A stretch of DNA of 64,000 bases from Papio anubis. Lineage: Eukaryota > Chordata > Mammalia > Primates > Cercopithecidae. The DNA lies in NCBI RefSeq assembly GCF_008728515.1, contig NC_044985.1, positions 83,305,392 through 83,369,391 of the forward strand. Direction: 5' to 3'. The translations under genes and the position numbers were made by a program. The notes under the pieces are model-generated. The model made no database searches. It was given only the letters and a program-made list of their open reading frames with translations, and was not told the DNA's origin. Shown piece by piece: positions 34,285 through 46,172 of the stretch (its first letter is position 1; every line of letters starts with the position of its first letter).

Positions 34285-34545
34285 AATGGTTCGGCAAATG
34301 TTATGGAGGGTCCACTGTGTGCCAGCTTCCTGCAGTGTCTCTCAAGTCTTCATTCAGGTAGTCCTTTATAGATCACAAAGAACGGTCATGCCAGCCTATC
34401 GACACAACTCCCTAAGGCAGGAATTATGACCTCCCCTCTATATGTTAGAAAATTTGCAGTTAGAAAGATTAAATAACTTGCTCATGTTCGTGCAGTTAAT
34501 AGGGGGAAGAGAGCCTGTGTTCATCCTGCCTTAGACATTTTAGAG
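34285..34545 (-). repeat. MIR SINE
   Basis: The MIR order is read in reverse: 'ccactgtgtgccagcttcct', 'gcaggaattatgacctcccc', 'gaaagattaaataacttgct', 'gtgcagttaatag'. Confidence 0.6.
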
Positions 34546-34551
34546 TTGGCA

Positions 34552-34675
34552 TAAGCAGGAGGATCGCTTGAGGCCAGGAGTTCGAGGCTGACATGAGCTA
34601 TGATCGCGCCACTGCATGCTAGCCTGGGCGATAGAGTGAGACCCGGTCTTTCAAATAAAACAAAACAAAAGAAAA
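34552..34675 (+). repeat. FLAM-type free left Alu monomer fragment
   Basis: 'ggaggatcgcttgaggccag', 'gagttcgaggctgacatgag', 'ctatgatcgcgccactgcat' and a 'cctgggcgatagagtgagac' block form one 7SL-like monomer, with an A-rich tail (aaacaaaacaaaag). No right monomer follows, so it is a fossil monomer rather than a full Alu. Confidence 0.75.
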
Positions 34676-34919
34676 AACAAAACTCAAAGTCTCCGTATCA
34701 ACCTATGAAAATACAAATGCAAAACTGGAAAACCAAAGAAGTCTATTAAATATGTACCTAGTTAATTGATGAACTCCTTCTAGGAGGTAGCACTGGCTAG
34801 CAAAGCACCACCATGCTTTTTAAATAAGAACTAATTCAATATTTTATTTTTTAATTAGCAGTCCCTTTCGATTAGGTGACATATTTATATTACTCATTTC
34901 AGAATAATTATTATACTTA

Positions 34920-35830
34920 TGGAACAAATAATACATTCCTTCAAAAACACCTCCCCCTCATTAACATTCTCTAGTTCATCTCCACTTTGCTTCCAGAATT
35001 ATCTTTGTAATCCTAAATAAAATATTTTCATACATTACTTCCCTCCTCAGAATTCTTTATTGTCCTCTGGAACTAGATGTTAACAAATGCTTTATAAGAA
35101 GTATTTCAAAACCACATCAAACATTTTAAGAAAGCTTCATTTTATATCTTCCTCTTGACATATTAATGCTCTGAAAATCCTACAGTAAAAAAAAAAAAAT
35201 TAACTTTTTTGTAATAAACATTTCTCAAATATATTGGACCACAGAATGTTTTTTAATTAATGGAACAGCTATTAACATATCGAGGAATCCGGGGAATATG
35301 GTTTATGGAATATTGGCTCCCTTAATAAAATCTAGACTCTTTAGCATAGTACATGGGCTTTTCATAAACCAATACTTGCCTACCATCTCCAGTTTCATTT
35401 CCTACCCTCCGCCCCCAGGTGCCCTACAGCAGATTCAACTATTTGCTGTTTCCAAAATGTATCTTGTTCTCTCTGCCTCAATTTTTTAAAAAAAATACAC
35501 TAATCCTTCTGGCTAGAGCATCCTGGGGCTTCTGTGTTCAATCTGATCCCCTCCTAACCATTTTTTCAAATTCAAGTCAAGTCTTCCTTCTCTGTGAAGA
35601 CTCCCACACTACCCCCCAACACTTCCCTAACGCATCCCACAAAGACTTACATCCTACTCCTTCTTTCTCCTGGCCCAGTAGGTACCTCCCTCCATTTACT
35701 ATACCAATGTGGGGAGGGGGGTTCCTCTGTTTCCCCATTAACTGCTCAAAGGCCCCAAAGTAACTCTGTTTCTTAGGGTTTATCATAATGCCTAGAACAT
35801 TCATGGATTAATGCCTGGAGGATTTTGCTC
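34920..35830 (+). repeat. L2 LINE fragment
   Basis: Pyrimidine-rich L2 3' region with 'cagaattctttattgtcctc', 'cttccttctctgtgaagact' and the 3' part 'gggtttatcataatgcctag'. Strongly diverged, with no ORF. Confidence 0.6.
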
Positions 35831-35939
35831 TGAGATTCTCTTCCTTATTTTAATTTCTTCTTTATTCAAAGTAGTCCTACATAAAGCAATTTTCTCTCTT
35901 CTTAAAAGTCTTGATGATACTACTGCTACTACTAATAGC

Positions 35940-36150
35940 TCATAGTTATTGAGTGTGTACTATGTGCCAGGCTCCATACTAAGTATTTTTTATGGAATAC
36001 CTTGTTTAATGATCTCACCCACCATATGATATGAATATATGATTATCTCCGTTTTACAGATAAGGAAATCAGGCACACAGAAATGAAATCATTTGCTCAA
36101 GGTTACACAACGGGTGGAGGCAGAGCTGGGATTCATACCCGAAGAGTCTC
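35940..36150 (-). repeat. MIR SINE
   Basis: 'gtgtgtactatgtgccaggc', 'tctccgttttacagataagg', 'ttgctcaaggttacacaacg' and 'aggcagagctgggattcata' follow the reverse-complement MIR. Confidence 0.85.
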
Positions 36151-36569
36151 TCGGTTTCTATTCAAATAAGGAAAAAGTTCACTACAATAGAAGTAGAAAA
36201 ATAAGGTATGAGTTTTCCTCCAATTCACTAAGGAGGAGGAAGAATTATGCTTGGATATTTATGGTGCAGTGTAGGAGGACCACAAAGGAACTACAAATGG
36301 GTCTCGCAAAAACCCACCTGTTAGGTTCTTGGGAGAATAAGCGAGCATTATAAAGAAGACTGGAAATGTTATTTATTTGTAAGAATGAAGCAGCCGTCAG
36401 GGGTTACCTGGAGGGCCAGCTGCAGGCTAATCTCCAACTAAGCTCCTGCTGTTTTATCCCTACAGCAGTGGGAATATCAGTGGCAGCTGTTTTAACAGCA
36501 GCTGGGACTACAGTGGTGTGGTTACCATAACCACCATGACCACCTCAACAGCCCATGTGGATCTGTCCC

Positions 36570-36690
36570 CAGCACTGTAGTCTCCCCTCTACAGATGGGG
36601 AAACTGAGGCTTAGTGGGCCCAGTGACTGCTTAAGGTCACCCAGTTAATAACAAAGTTGAGCTCAAATCCAGATCTGACTTCAAAGCCCC
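36570..36690 (-). repeat. MIR SINE fragment
   Basis: 'ctctacagatggggaaactg', 'ttaaggtcacccagttaata' and 'agctcaaatccagatctgac' are reverse-complement MIR blocks. Confidence 0.75.
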
Positions 36691-37600
36691 TTGAGAGACT
36701 CTCAGGAAACCAAGTAGTCTTTGGAAGCCCGCTAGGATTTTAGCTGCTTATGTGAAATTGTATATTCTCTTGTATTCTTTTCTTGAATGTTAGCCTGAAC
36801 ATCTAAAACCAGACTGTTTACCTCTTGAGACAGAATGTTATGCTTTTGTCTATCGCTGTTGAGTGGAGAGTACATATTCATTGAACGTCTTTGCACTGAT
36901 TAAATGAGGACCAAAAGCAAAGGTGTAGATGGAGTGGTGGAGGGTCTGCCTGACTTGCAGGCAAAGTCAGCCCGTCAGAGGCTCTGGGCATTTTTCCCAA
37001 GGCTACAGGCTGTGTGGAACCTACGCTCGCCCCTTGCCTCTGCCTCTGACTGGCTGCAAGATGGTAATTAAGGCTCTTAATGTATTGGGGTCTGCAGGCC
37101 ATCGTGAATAAAATGAGGATATAGGTTTCTCTGAGGGTTCTTCTAACTCGACATTTTTAGAGTGATATTTTCAGAATTGAAGGGAATAGAAATTTCTCCC
37201 AGGAATGCTGACATGACTGGTAAACAATTTGCATTTTCAGTGGTTTGGGTAAGAATCTGAAAACCTAAGTATTATATTTCCAGTATATAGCTTGCTTTTA
37301 AAAATAAATGAATAAAGAAATAGGCTGGCTCTCTTCCTACTGAACATGCCTGTTGCCTAGGCTTCCCAACCATAAAGAAGGCCTTAGGCTTTATATGTAT
37401 CTTGTGTCATGATTAATGTCACAATCCAATAGTAATAATGGTGCTCTAAATAGGAGCCAGAGATCGCAGAGCATGCCACCCCTTAATATTCGAGAAAGTC
37501 TTTCGTTTTTAATGGCTATGACTGCTTTAGGAAAAGGGCTGGCAAGGCCTCAGATGCCCCTCCGTGCTGACACCTCCAACCTGAGATGGACTCTTGAAGC
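36691..37600. other. Unassigned sequence
   Basis: No gene or repeat assigned. Confidence 0.4.
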
Positions 37601-37603
37601 CCC

Positions 37604-38037
37604 TGCTGTAGACTGAATTGTGTCTCTGTCAAAAGTTACGTGTTGAAACCTGAACCCTCAATGTGACTATATTTAAAGATAGGGCCTTTAGGTGGGTGAT
37701 TAAGATTAAATAAATTCAGAAGACTGGGGCCCTAATCTGATAGGACTAGTGTTGTTATAAGAAGAGGAGGAGACACGTGCTCTCGTGCACGCTCTCTCTG
37801 TTTTTCTCTCTCTCTCTCCCCACACATACACACACACAGAGAGAGAAAAGGCCATGTGAGGATACAGCGAGAAGGTAGCTGTCTGCAAGCCAGGAAGAGA
37901 GGCCTCAGGAGAAACCAAACCTGCCAACACCTCGATCTCAGGCTTCCAGCCTCCAGAACCGTCAGAAAATAAATTTCTGTCGTTTAAGCCACCCAGTCTG
38001 TGGTATTCTGTTATGGCAGCCAGAGCCGGCTAACACA
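37604..38037 (+). mobile_element. Solo LTR, MaLR MLT1-like
   Basis: It starts tgctgtagactgaattgtgt and continues with 'aaagttacgtgttgaaacct', 'gtgactatatttaaagatag', 'aaggccatgtgaggatacag' and 'ataaatttctgtcgtttaag', ending 'ggctaacaca'. These are typical MLT1 LTR blocks. A CT/CA-rich low-complexity run lies inside at 37785-37845. No internal retroviral sequence is present. Confidence 0.85.
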
Positions 38038-38535
38038 CTCCCCAGGGCTGACATTGTGATATCCCCAAAGTAACTTCCATATTTTTTCAGTGACTTAATC
38101 ACGACTACTTGTTTTCCTTACGTCGGAGTTTAAGAATTGAAGCAGGATTTCTAATTTCTCCTCATGTTAGCTCATTTCTTTATCTCCCAACCTTGGTAGG
38201 AGTAAAAGACTGATTTCCTAGAGCTAGGCCTGCTCTCCCAGCCTCTGGAACTTGGCCACAGGCAAGAGACAGGAAAACGCCCATTCCTCGCAAAGGCCTC
38301 TCCGTTTTTCCTAAGAGAACTCCTGGTGACTTTGTGCACGCCTCTCAGCTGGCAGCCCTCCCAGACACATCATCCTGTGTCCACCGGGGAAACCAGGCCC
38401 CAGAACTCTGGACTGTCCTGTGGGTGCCCACCCGCCTACCTGCCATTTTCCCCACATATCGGTCTATGACTTTGCCTGAGGAGGAAAGACAAATGCAGAT
38501 TGCCACTTCACTGCGGTGCCTAGTTTTACTAGTAT
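38038..38535. other. Unassigned sequence
   Basis: No gene. The 79-codon frame at 38334-38573 shows no domain and overlaps the L2 below. Confidence 0.4.
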
Positions 38536-38539
38536 TTAT

Positions 38540-38685
38540 CGATTCACCCTTACATTCAACAAATGGTTACTAGTGCCTGTTACATGCTGGACTCTGTTCC
38601 AGGGACTTAGGATATTGCAGTGAACAAAATAAGCAAAAATCCCTGTCTTCATGGAGCTCACATTTTATTGTAAGGCCTAATTAAA
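38540..38685. repeat. L2 LINE fragment
   Basis: 'cattcaacaaatggttacta', 'acatgctggactctgttcca', 'gcagtgaacaaaataagcaa' and 'cttcatggagctcacatttt' are diagnostic L2 blocks. Confidence 0.75.
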
Positions 38686-40392
38686 AAACCTTTAATCAAG
38701 TAAGATTCTGTTTTATTTTATGTTATTCTAACACGGCTCTTTATTTTTCACAAGATGCCTTTTCCTACTCTATGACAGGTTTCTGTTTTTAAGCATTTTT
38801 TCTCTGCTTTCCCATTTCTTAGAAAGTGAGGAACATTATCATTAGTCCATTTTACCAGTACAGATGTTGAAGGACAAAGGATAATTGAGTCTGTCTTTTC
38901 CCATAGCACTCATACACATCATCTCAATGCCAGGGAGAGGAACTAGGATTTCTAAAGTCTGGAGTACAGATTAACCATCAGAAAGCAAAGCACAAGTGCT
39001 TCACATTCTTACTTTCCACTTAAGCTCTGTGCTGGCAGTAAAAATACAAACAAAATTCCCCATAACTTTTCCACAAGGACCCTTCTTGGCTGATTTCTTA
39101 TGACTCCATTGCCCTGATTCAGACAAAAGCAACCAGGGTCGCGACAGTGAAATACATATTGCACGCAGATCAGAGACCTTGGGTAGGAATTACAAGCATG
39201 AACTCCTATTCAAGTAACACTGAGTTTACCCTGTAATTATTTTATTTTTGACTATAGCAAGTCTCAATCAAATTGCTATCCTGGCTTCAAAGCATTGCTT
39301 TTGGAAAACATCTAAAAGCCAACTTATACTTAAGTGTAAAATGTACATATTAAATATAAATGATTCCACAACATGGATCAGATTTTACATGACATAAAAT
39401 TGCTTCTTTAAGGTCAACCAACCCAGAAATTACCTTTATCATATTCATAAATGTGTTTGAAGATAATTTATTTTTTTCCTCTACCAAAATCAATAATCAT
39501 CAGTGTCCCAAGGTTTTATGTTAAAGCAGGAGAATTTCTCAAGGCTGTGGTTAATCATCCCTTTGCATCTTGCATTCTTTCTTAATTCCTCTGACTGTTG
39601 TGTCATACCAAAGATCACCCTCTCCAAAGCTATAACAGTGGCAACAGGGCTAGTGGGGGATGGGTCAAATGTGTTTGGGTCAAAACAGAATAGGGTTTAA
39701 TTCCAAGAAACTTATGTTAGAGAAGTTGCATCGACTTAGCCTTCTGTCATAGAGTGACAAGTTACAATCCACCCTTAGACTTGTTGTATAGAATCAAACC
39801 AATCTGATCATCAAGGCAAAGCTTAATGTCTATGCCACGGTGCCAACTATGCAGAGAGGTCGAAGCCCTTGCCCTTGAGCCCTATGAGGAGGTCAGCATC
39901 TGGAATTTAGATGGAGCCAGACTGAGAAGCATTAAAAGCAATAGGCTTTGTTAAAAATCACTGATGTTTGGCCACCAAATGTCAAGCTGGTTTTGAAAAT
40001 CGATAGTAATCTTTCTGCTCAGGGCTCAGGTCCTATTGAAGACTAGCAAGAGGCCCTGAACCCTCATGAATGAGACAATGGAAAACAACTGCCACCGAGA
40101 ATCACAAGCAGATGGCTAAGACCGCTCATGGTCAGGGTGTCCTTTGCATTTATTTTTCTTCGAAAAATTAAAGGAAAAGCCTCCATCCCCAGCATTATAA
40201 TTAAAGATGAGAGAATGTTTCCCTGTGTTCTGAGAAACAAAGGTCCTTCTTAACTCCTCTTCCCTCCCTCACCCCTCCCACTACCTTAAATGTCTTGGGT
40301 TGTGAGTTCAGATTCAGAGTGAGGTTCTGGTGGATTTTGTTCAGCCAGTGTTGACATGAGCAATATCCTGTTTCAGAGAAGAGGGTTTATTT

Positions 40393-40396
<4 letters not shown>
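38686..40396. other. Unassigned, mostly unique sequence
   Basis: 1.7 kb with no gene or confidently named repeat. Confidence 0.4.

Positions 40397-40436
<40 letters not shown>
40397..40436. repeat. (CA)20 microsatellite
   Basis: A pure CA dinucleotide run of 40 bases. The uninterrupted structure makes it likely to vary in length. Confidence 0.97.
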
Positions 40437-40437
<1 letters not shown>

Positions 40438-40485
40438 CAAAATCCCTCATAAAGCTCCTTGGACATCACATGACTCTTACAAAAC

Positions 40486-40585
40486 AATTTGATGAATTAA
40501 GTGTAAATGAATCAGGAACATGTGGATTAAATTTCCCTCAAAATACGCTTGGGTTTAAATATTCAGAGAGAAAGTGCTTAGGAAA
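40486..40585 (+). repeat. Unnamed repeat, copy B
   Basis: Shares ordered blocks with 28208-28305, for example 'aagtgtaaatgaatcag' identical in both. Family unknown to me. Confidence 0.6.
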
Positions 40586-40975
40586 TATATTCTGGATTTT
40601 CCTGAACTCAAAATGTTCGAGAAATCATCTCAAACTTTCTCGACAGCTTCCCCACCCCAGGTCAGGTCGCATGATAAATTCATGGATATACGGCTATCCC
40701 ATGTCATAGGGGCGCACACATTTTTGCGGCCTGGAGTAATAACTATGGTATATGGAGTGTGCTGTGAAGAAGGGCTGCAAGGCCTCGAGCCTGTCTGTGT
40801 TCACACTCACAGAGGGTTTGTTTCTGTTTGGTTTTTCATATGAGAGAAGAACGTTGTAATGATTTCCACTACCACTCACCCACCCCCCTCCCAATCATTT
40901 TATTCCCATCACTAAAACCCTCGGGGAGAATCTACTGTGTGTGACAAAGAAATATGTCTTTTCTCTGTGTTACAG

Positions 40976-41090
40976 ACCTTGGATCACATCCAGGACCCCT
41001 TTTCCCCGGAGGCCAGCTCGCATCGTTTATGATTTGCATTTCATTGCCGTACACTGAACCCAGTGAGAAGTCGTCTGAACCAGCAGAATG
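40976..41090 (+). other. Candidate 115-bp exon
   Basis: It is preceded by a pyrimidine-rich acceptor (gtcttttctctgtgttacag, ending 40975) and followed by a good donor (aatg|gtgaga at 41091). The body is repeat-free. No long frame crosses it, so a non-coding or UTR exon is more likely than a coding one. It rests on two splice signals only. Confidence 0.3.
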
Positions 41091-41099
41091 GTGAGAGCT

Positions 41100-42000
41100 A
41101 AAAGTAGCAAGCAAGAAGTCTCCATTTTCCAGCTCATTCTGCACAGTCTGCATTGCCAGAAACCCTAAGCCAAATTCGATTTAAAATTTATACAAGAAAA
41201 GAACATCAACACGAGTACACTCAGTCTCTTCTCTTCCCCTTTCCCAAGACCCTTCTTGGCCTGGGAACCTCTGTTTTAGGTTTCATTTAACGTTGGATGG
41301 CTAATGATTAGATTTTTCTCTTTTCCCTCCCTATTTAATCCTGCTACTTACTTTTACAAAGTCCTTATTTTCCTCAGTCCTCTTTATCCCTCAATCTTTA
41401 ACCTGCAAAACAGAACAAAGTCAACTTTTGAAATGTAAACAAGAATTTTAAAGAAGAAAAAGTAGGGTCAAAGACAGCAGTGTAATAGTTGAAAAAATAT
41501 AATAATTCAATGAAAGTATATAGAATATACTCCACATAAGAAAAGGAAACTCATTCATCCTGTCCTGCACATGATCATCCTTATACACACTACGGAAAGA
41601 GTTCGAGAAAAAAATTCCGATGAAGTCATCTTCCATATTCAGATACATCAGCTGGGACTACAAAACAAAGCTACTGATTTTAAGACAGAACTCTCTCCTA
41701 AACTACACAGCTTTTTTTTTTTTTTTTTTTTTGAAAACTATGTTACCAAAGTATGTCCATGGGGAAGTCTTACCAGCCCCTCAAATAAAAAGTAAACTGC
41801 TTCCTCTCCTGTGTTCCCGCCTTAGTTGATGATACCAGATGAAGCCGCCTCTTCCCTTACCCCTGTGTCCAGGCCGCCACAAAGAGAGAAGACTTTCTAA
41901 ATGGTTTCTACTTAGTTAGCGCCGAGCCCCTCTGCCTGAGTTTGCACTATCAATCCTATCCTAATCAGTCCCTGATCTGCAAGACAGTCCGTTACCCACA
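41100..42000. other. Unassigned sequence with a poly(T) tract
   Basis: No gene. A T-run of about 22 bases lies at 41711-41732, without a recognisable retrotransposed body next to it. Confidence 0.4.
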
Positions 42001-42009
42001 CTACCAGCG

Positions 42010-42675
42010 ATAGTTCTAACATGAACCTCTGAGTGTGTCCCGCCCTACCTAAATCCTTCCATGACTTCCATTACCAAGGAAGGTAGTCAAAAGGGTCGAC
42101 GAGTGGATGGAAGGGAATTTACTAGAATCTCTCCCGGGAAGTTTTATACTTTGCACCAATTCTACAGGAACCGCCCTTCATCCCTCTGGATTCTGACATG
42201 ATGTGAGAGAGGGGAGCTGGAAAGCTCTCTGGTTCATTCTGAGGAGTTCCTCTGCCTCCTTCCTGCTCACCTCTCCTGCTTCCTGCTGCCTCCCAAACCC
42301 TCTGGCCCACAAGGTGCAGTCCAAACTCCCCAGGGCACAGGAGGCCTTGCAGAAACTGGCTTCTCTCAGCCTCTCCACCCAAGTGCCTGCCAATCCAGAC
42401 TCACCTGTTCTGTATTGGGAGCAGCCTGCTCTTCCCCCGGCTGAAGTGCTCTTTCTTTCCTCCCCTTCTCTATCAAGCCCACTAGACATTGTCTCCTAAT
42501 GGAAGGGGCCTCTTCATCACCTGGCGCACACACCTGGCCCTTCTCACAATCACTCCACATGTGTGACCTGCCTGTCTCTTCCCCAGCCTAGGACTTCCTG
42601 AGGGGGGAGACAGGTTGCATGTATCTTTGTCTCCCATAGCAGATGCTTAATGGTTTTTGAATGAATAGATGTGCG
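42010..42675 (+). repeat. L2 LINE 3' portion
   Basis: 'ctaaatccttccatgacttc', 'ccccagggcacaggaggcct' and the L2 end block 'tgcatgtatctttgtctccc', followed by 'gcagatgcttaatggttttt'. Overlapping 60-100 codon frames here on both strands are chance. Confidence 0.7.
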
Positions 42676-42969
42676 GGAATAAATACATGGGTAAAGGAAA
42701 TCATGGTAGTGAGGTCTCTATGAACTGACTAAATTGACTGTTTTGCAAAAAGTTGGTAGCAATATCTTTTTACTATACAATCAACTCAATTGGACTACTA
42801 ACCTACCAGCCAATAACCAGATTATGACACAACTGAACTCACTGTTTTGATCATCTTTGCAAATGAGACTAGTCACTTGTTGATTAAATCACATATGAAA
42901 TAAATTCTCCCTCTCCCCCTAAAAAAAAAGAGTATATGCAAGCTATTATGAATGGAAAGTATTAACATT

Positions 42970-43160
42970 TCTTTGAGTGTTTACTATGTACTAGGCACTA
43001 TCTTACTCATTTTGCATGGACTGATGCACTGAGTCCTCACAAAAACTCTAGAAGGCACATGTTTTCATAGTACTCGCTTTACAGATGAGAGAGCTGTCTC
43101 TGGGCACCCAGCAGGCACGGCTGAGCTGGGCTCACGATGTAGCCACGCAGCCCAAGTTCT
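42970..43160 (-). repeat. MIR SINE
   Basis: 'tgtttactatgtactaggca', 'actgagtcctcacaaaaact' and 'cgctttacagatgagagagc' are reverse MIR blocks. Confidence 0.7.
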
Positions 43161-43440
43161 CCCTCACTAGGTTCTACTGTCTCTGAAGACATGAATGAGC
43201 ATTGTGTGGTTTCCACCAGAAACAGTACATGATATTTTCCAGTGTAGATCCATAAATCAGTTATCTACAGTTTCCATCTTATACTCACCTCAAAAAGACA
43301 TCACAGCGATGGACACCCCATTTACCCTGATGTGATTATTACACATTGCAGGCCTGTATCAAAATATTTCAGGTAACCCACATACACACCTAGTATGTAT
43401 CCCCAAAACTTAAAAATTAAAAAATTTAAATTAAAAAATA

Positions 43441-43722
43441 GGCTGAGTGCATTGGCTCACACCTGTGATCCTTTGGGAGGCCGAGGCAGGTAGCTCTCTT
43501 GAGCCTAGGAATTTGAGACCAGCCTGGGCAACATGGCGAGATCTCCTCTCTATAAAAAATACAAAAATTAGCCAAGCTTGGTGGTATGTGCCTGTAGTCC
43601 CAGCTACTCAGGAGGCTGAGGTAGGAGGATTGCTAGAGCCTGCAATGAGCTATTATCTCACCACTGCACTCCAGCCTGGGTGACAGAAAGAAACCCTGTC
43701 TTAAATAAATAAATAAATAAAT
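43441..43722 (+). mobile_element. AluJ-like element with AAAT tail
   Basis: Both monomers are present ('ggctcacacctgtgatcctt', 'gagaccagcctgggcaacat', 'tactcaggaggctgaggtag'). High divergence and the 'gggcaacatggcgagat' type block point to AluJ. The tail has become (AAAT)n at 43702-43720. Confidence 0.9.
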
Positions 43723-44390
43723 ATAAAATGACATTGCAAATCTCAGTTCCTCTATTGTTCGATCCTGTCATTCCCATTGGTCAGTTTGTTCGTAATACAA
43801 CACACCAAAAGTCAGGTAGGAAAAGATTGTTTCCAACTTGACTGAACTTATTTTTGCCCCCTTCCCCCACCTAACTGGTTCTAAGAGGAACTTAACTTAA
43901 TCATTACCTGAAGAGAAAGAAATACGGGTGCTCTGCAGCTTTGAGGATACCAGGTTCTAGAAAACACCAAGAAAATGCAAATCTGGGGAGGGAGCGTAGA
44001 AGCCAAAGTGAATCAGAGCCAGGTAGGGGCCCTGAGGACTCCGCCATGGATGGCTTTCCACGGGGTGGACTCTGTCCACACATCCTGCTCTCCCCACAAA
44101 ATTCCGAACTTTTGAATAAAAGCAGCTACCTTACTTGTCTGTTGATATTCTTTTTATCTAAGATAGGAAGCCAGGCTTAAAGGAGATGAAAAATATAATT
44201 TTGCCACGCCATCCTTTCCTGTTTCCTTTTATAATACTGTGTCATATTATAATTGCTATAGCTAAGAAGGAATGTTAAAGCAATAATTGTTCCCTTTTCG
44301 TAAGAGCGGGGGCTTTGACTTGCCATCCTCACCTTCACAGCTCCTACCTGCTTTCCAAAACCCTCAGTTGGACCTCCCCCATCTATCGAG
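43723..44390. other. Unassigned sequence
   Basis: No gene or repeat assigned. Confidence 0.4.
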
Positions 44391-44399
44391 AGACCTTAT

Positions 44400-44600
44400 A
44401 ACCTTGTGGACCTGAGACTGGACTATATTCCCAGCTCGTCAGTGGAAAGTGGATGCAACACTTAACCTCCCTTCGCCTCTGTCTCTCCATCTGCAAAATA
44501 GCGAAATAATGTGGGCCACCTGCTTCCCTCACAGGAGTGTGGTGATAATTAATGATATTAGGCTAATGCTGTCAGCTCTCTGAAGAGCTCGATGAATTTG
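44400..44600 (+). repeat. MIR SINE fragment
   Basis: 'cacttaacctcccttcgcct', 'tctccatctgcaaaatagcg' and 'gtggtgataattaatgatat' are MIR tail blocks. Confidence 0.65.
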
Positions 44601-44819
44601 GAACGAGGGACCTTGTATGGATATCAAATATGGCTCCCTAATCAAAGGACTTTGAGGCTGTCCATATATCTTCAGAACCAGGGGCACAGGAACACCAGCT
44701 TTTCTATTTGTTATTTGAAACGATGCCCAAAAGACAAGAGGACAAGACATGACTGAAGGCTCTGATCGAGTCCACCCTTCTGGTGACTGTCCATTCAACA
44801 TCTGTCCGAGGGGAGGTGA

Positions 44820-45340
44820 TTACAGAGCCTCAGATTGCCTGAGTCTATTATCATTAGCGCATTATTTGGTGGGGAATGGATTGGAAGGACAGGTCAGGCG
44901 CAGCCGTCTTTGTTAATGGCAGAGCACCCCCACTCCCCACAAGCCCATTCCAGAACATTGTAAAGTGAGTTGTAGGGTGCCTCTCTCCCCTTCTCTCTCC
45001 CTGACTTATGCTAACATCCCCCCATCCCCGCCCCTCATTTAAGAGTTCACAAACTGTTCCTGCCAGTTTAAGCAAAAATTGTTCTGCAAGGTAACAGGGC
45101 CATGGTAATTAATTTTGCTCCTTGACTAGAAGGTGAAAAGCTTTTTATTATGTAAATTATAAATGTCCTGAAGGGAAACTTTATCTCCCTCTCACCAATG
45201 AGCCCATCAGGCTGCCTGAATCAGGATTTTTTTTTATGTTTATTAGTCTTGGGGGGCCAGTTAGGACGTTTCATAGCTTCTAAGTGCTGACATTTATCTA
45301 TTGCTTCCAAATAAACCGTGGCAGGGAGCCACGGGTGGAT
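44820..45340. promoter_or_regulatory. Possible conserved non-coding segment
   Basis: This repeat-free stretch contains homeodomain-like TAATTAAT (45107-45114), 'tctattatcattagcgcatt' and 'attatgtaaattataaatgt'. The mix of unique sequence and AT-rich factor-like sites resembles developmental enhancers. No alignment is available, so this is a guess. Confidence 0.2.
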
Positions 45341-45688
45341 CACTAAATATGGAGGAAGGGAGGGGGCAGGCTGACTGTCCACAGACAGTCAGAGAGTGAT
45401 GCCCCCAAAGGCAGTATGGAAACCCGGAGAGCTTCTTCTCTCTCTCCTTCTTATTTCCCCCCAGCCTCCTCCCCTGTGATTCCTTTTCACCTGTCTCCTT
45501 CTGCCTTCTTCAATGATGCCTCGACTTTTGGGCACAGCCAACCCTCCCTGGAGCTGAGGCTGCCTCCCCTCTCCTTCCCCACCCCACAGCATTCCCAGAT
45601 ACTACTTAGGTTCTTTGTTTGGGGACCATCCTTGTTTTCAAAAGAACACTGAAACTTTTTCTTCCCTGAGTGGAACAAATTTACACCC

Positions 45689-46060
45689 TGTGATGGTCAA
45701 TTTTATGAGTTCACTTGGCTTGGCTGCAGAGCCCAGATATGTGGTCAAACATTAGTTGGGATGTTTCTATGAGGGTGTTTTTGGATGGGATTTACATTTA
45801 AGTCAGTGGACTTTGAGTAAAGGAGATTGCATCCATAATGTAGGTGAGCCTCAGCCAATCAGTTAAAGGCCTGAATGGAACAATAGACTGTCCTCCTCAG
45901 AGTAGGAGGGAATTTGGCCGGCAGATGCCCTTGGACTTGAACTGAAGCATCAGCTCTTCCCCAACCTGCAGAATTTGGACTTCAGCCCCCATAATCATGT
46001 GAGCCAATTCCTTAAAATTAATGTCTGTCTCTGTGTCTCTCTCTTGCTCTCAGTATATAC
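45689..46060 (+). mobile_element. LTR, ERVL MLT2-like
   Basis: It begins tgtgatggtcaattttatga and continues with 'ggtcaaacattagttgggat', 'gtggactttgagtaaaggag', 'cagccaatcagttaaaggcc' and 'gtgagccaattccttaaaat'. These are ERVL-type LTR blocks as I recall them. The 3' end is lost in the microsatellite that follows. No internal coding sequence. Confidence 0.7.
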
Positions 46061-46070
46061 ATATATATTA

Positions 46071-46074
<4 letters not shown>

Positions 46075-46101
<27 letters not shown>

Positions 46102-46102
46102 A
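46075..46102. repeat. (TG)14 microsatellite
   Basis: A pure TG run inside a longer TA/TG/GA-rich tract. Confidence 0.95.
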
Positions 46103-46134
46103 TTCAGGTCTTCAACTAAATTGGAGATATATAG

Positions 46135-46172
46135 ATAGAGAGAGAGGAAGAACGAGAGAGAGAGAGAGAGAA
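46135..46172. repeat. (AG)n microsatellite, imperfect
   Basis: AGAG runs interrupted by 'gaagaac', directly downstream of the TG repeat. Confidence 0.9.

Noticed and set aside
40397..40436. Could the regular repeats be a CRISPR-like or satellite array
   Set aside because: It is a simple CA dinucleotide run with no spacers. No repeat-spacer structure exists anywhere in the window.
42122..42560. Overlapping 64-103 codon frames on both strands
   Set aside because: They lie in an L2 3' portion; GC-richer composition explains the open frames.
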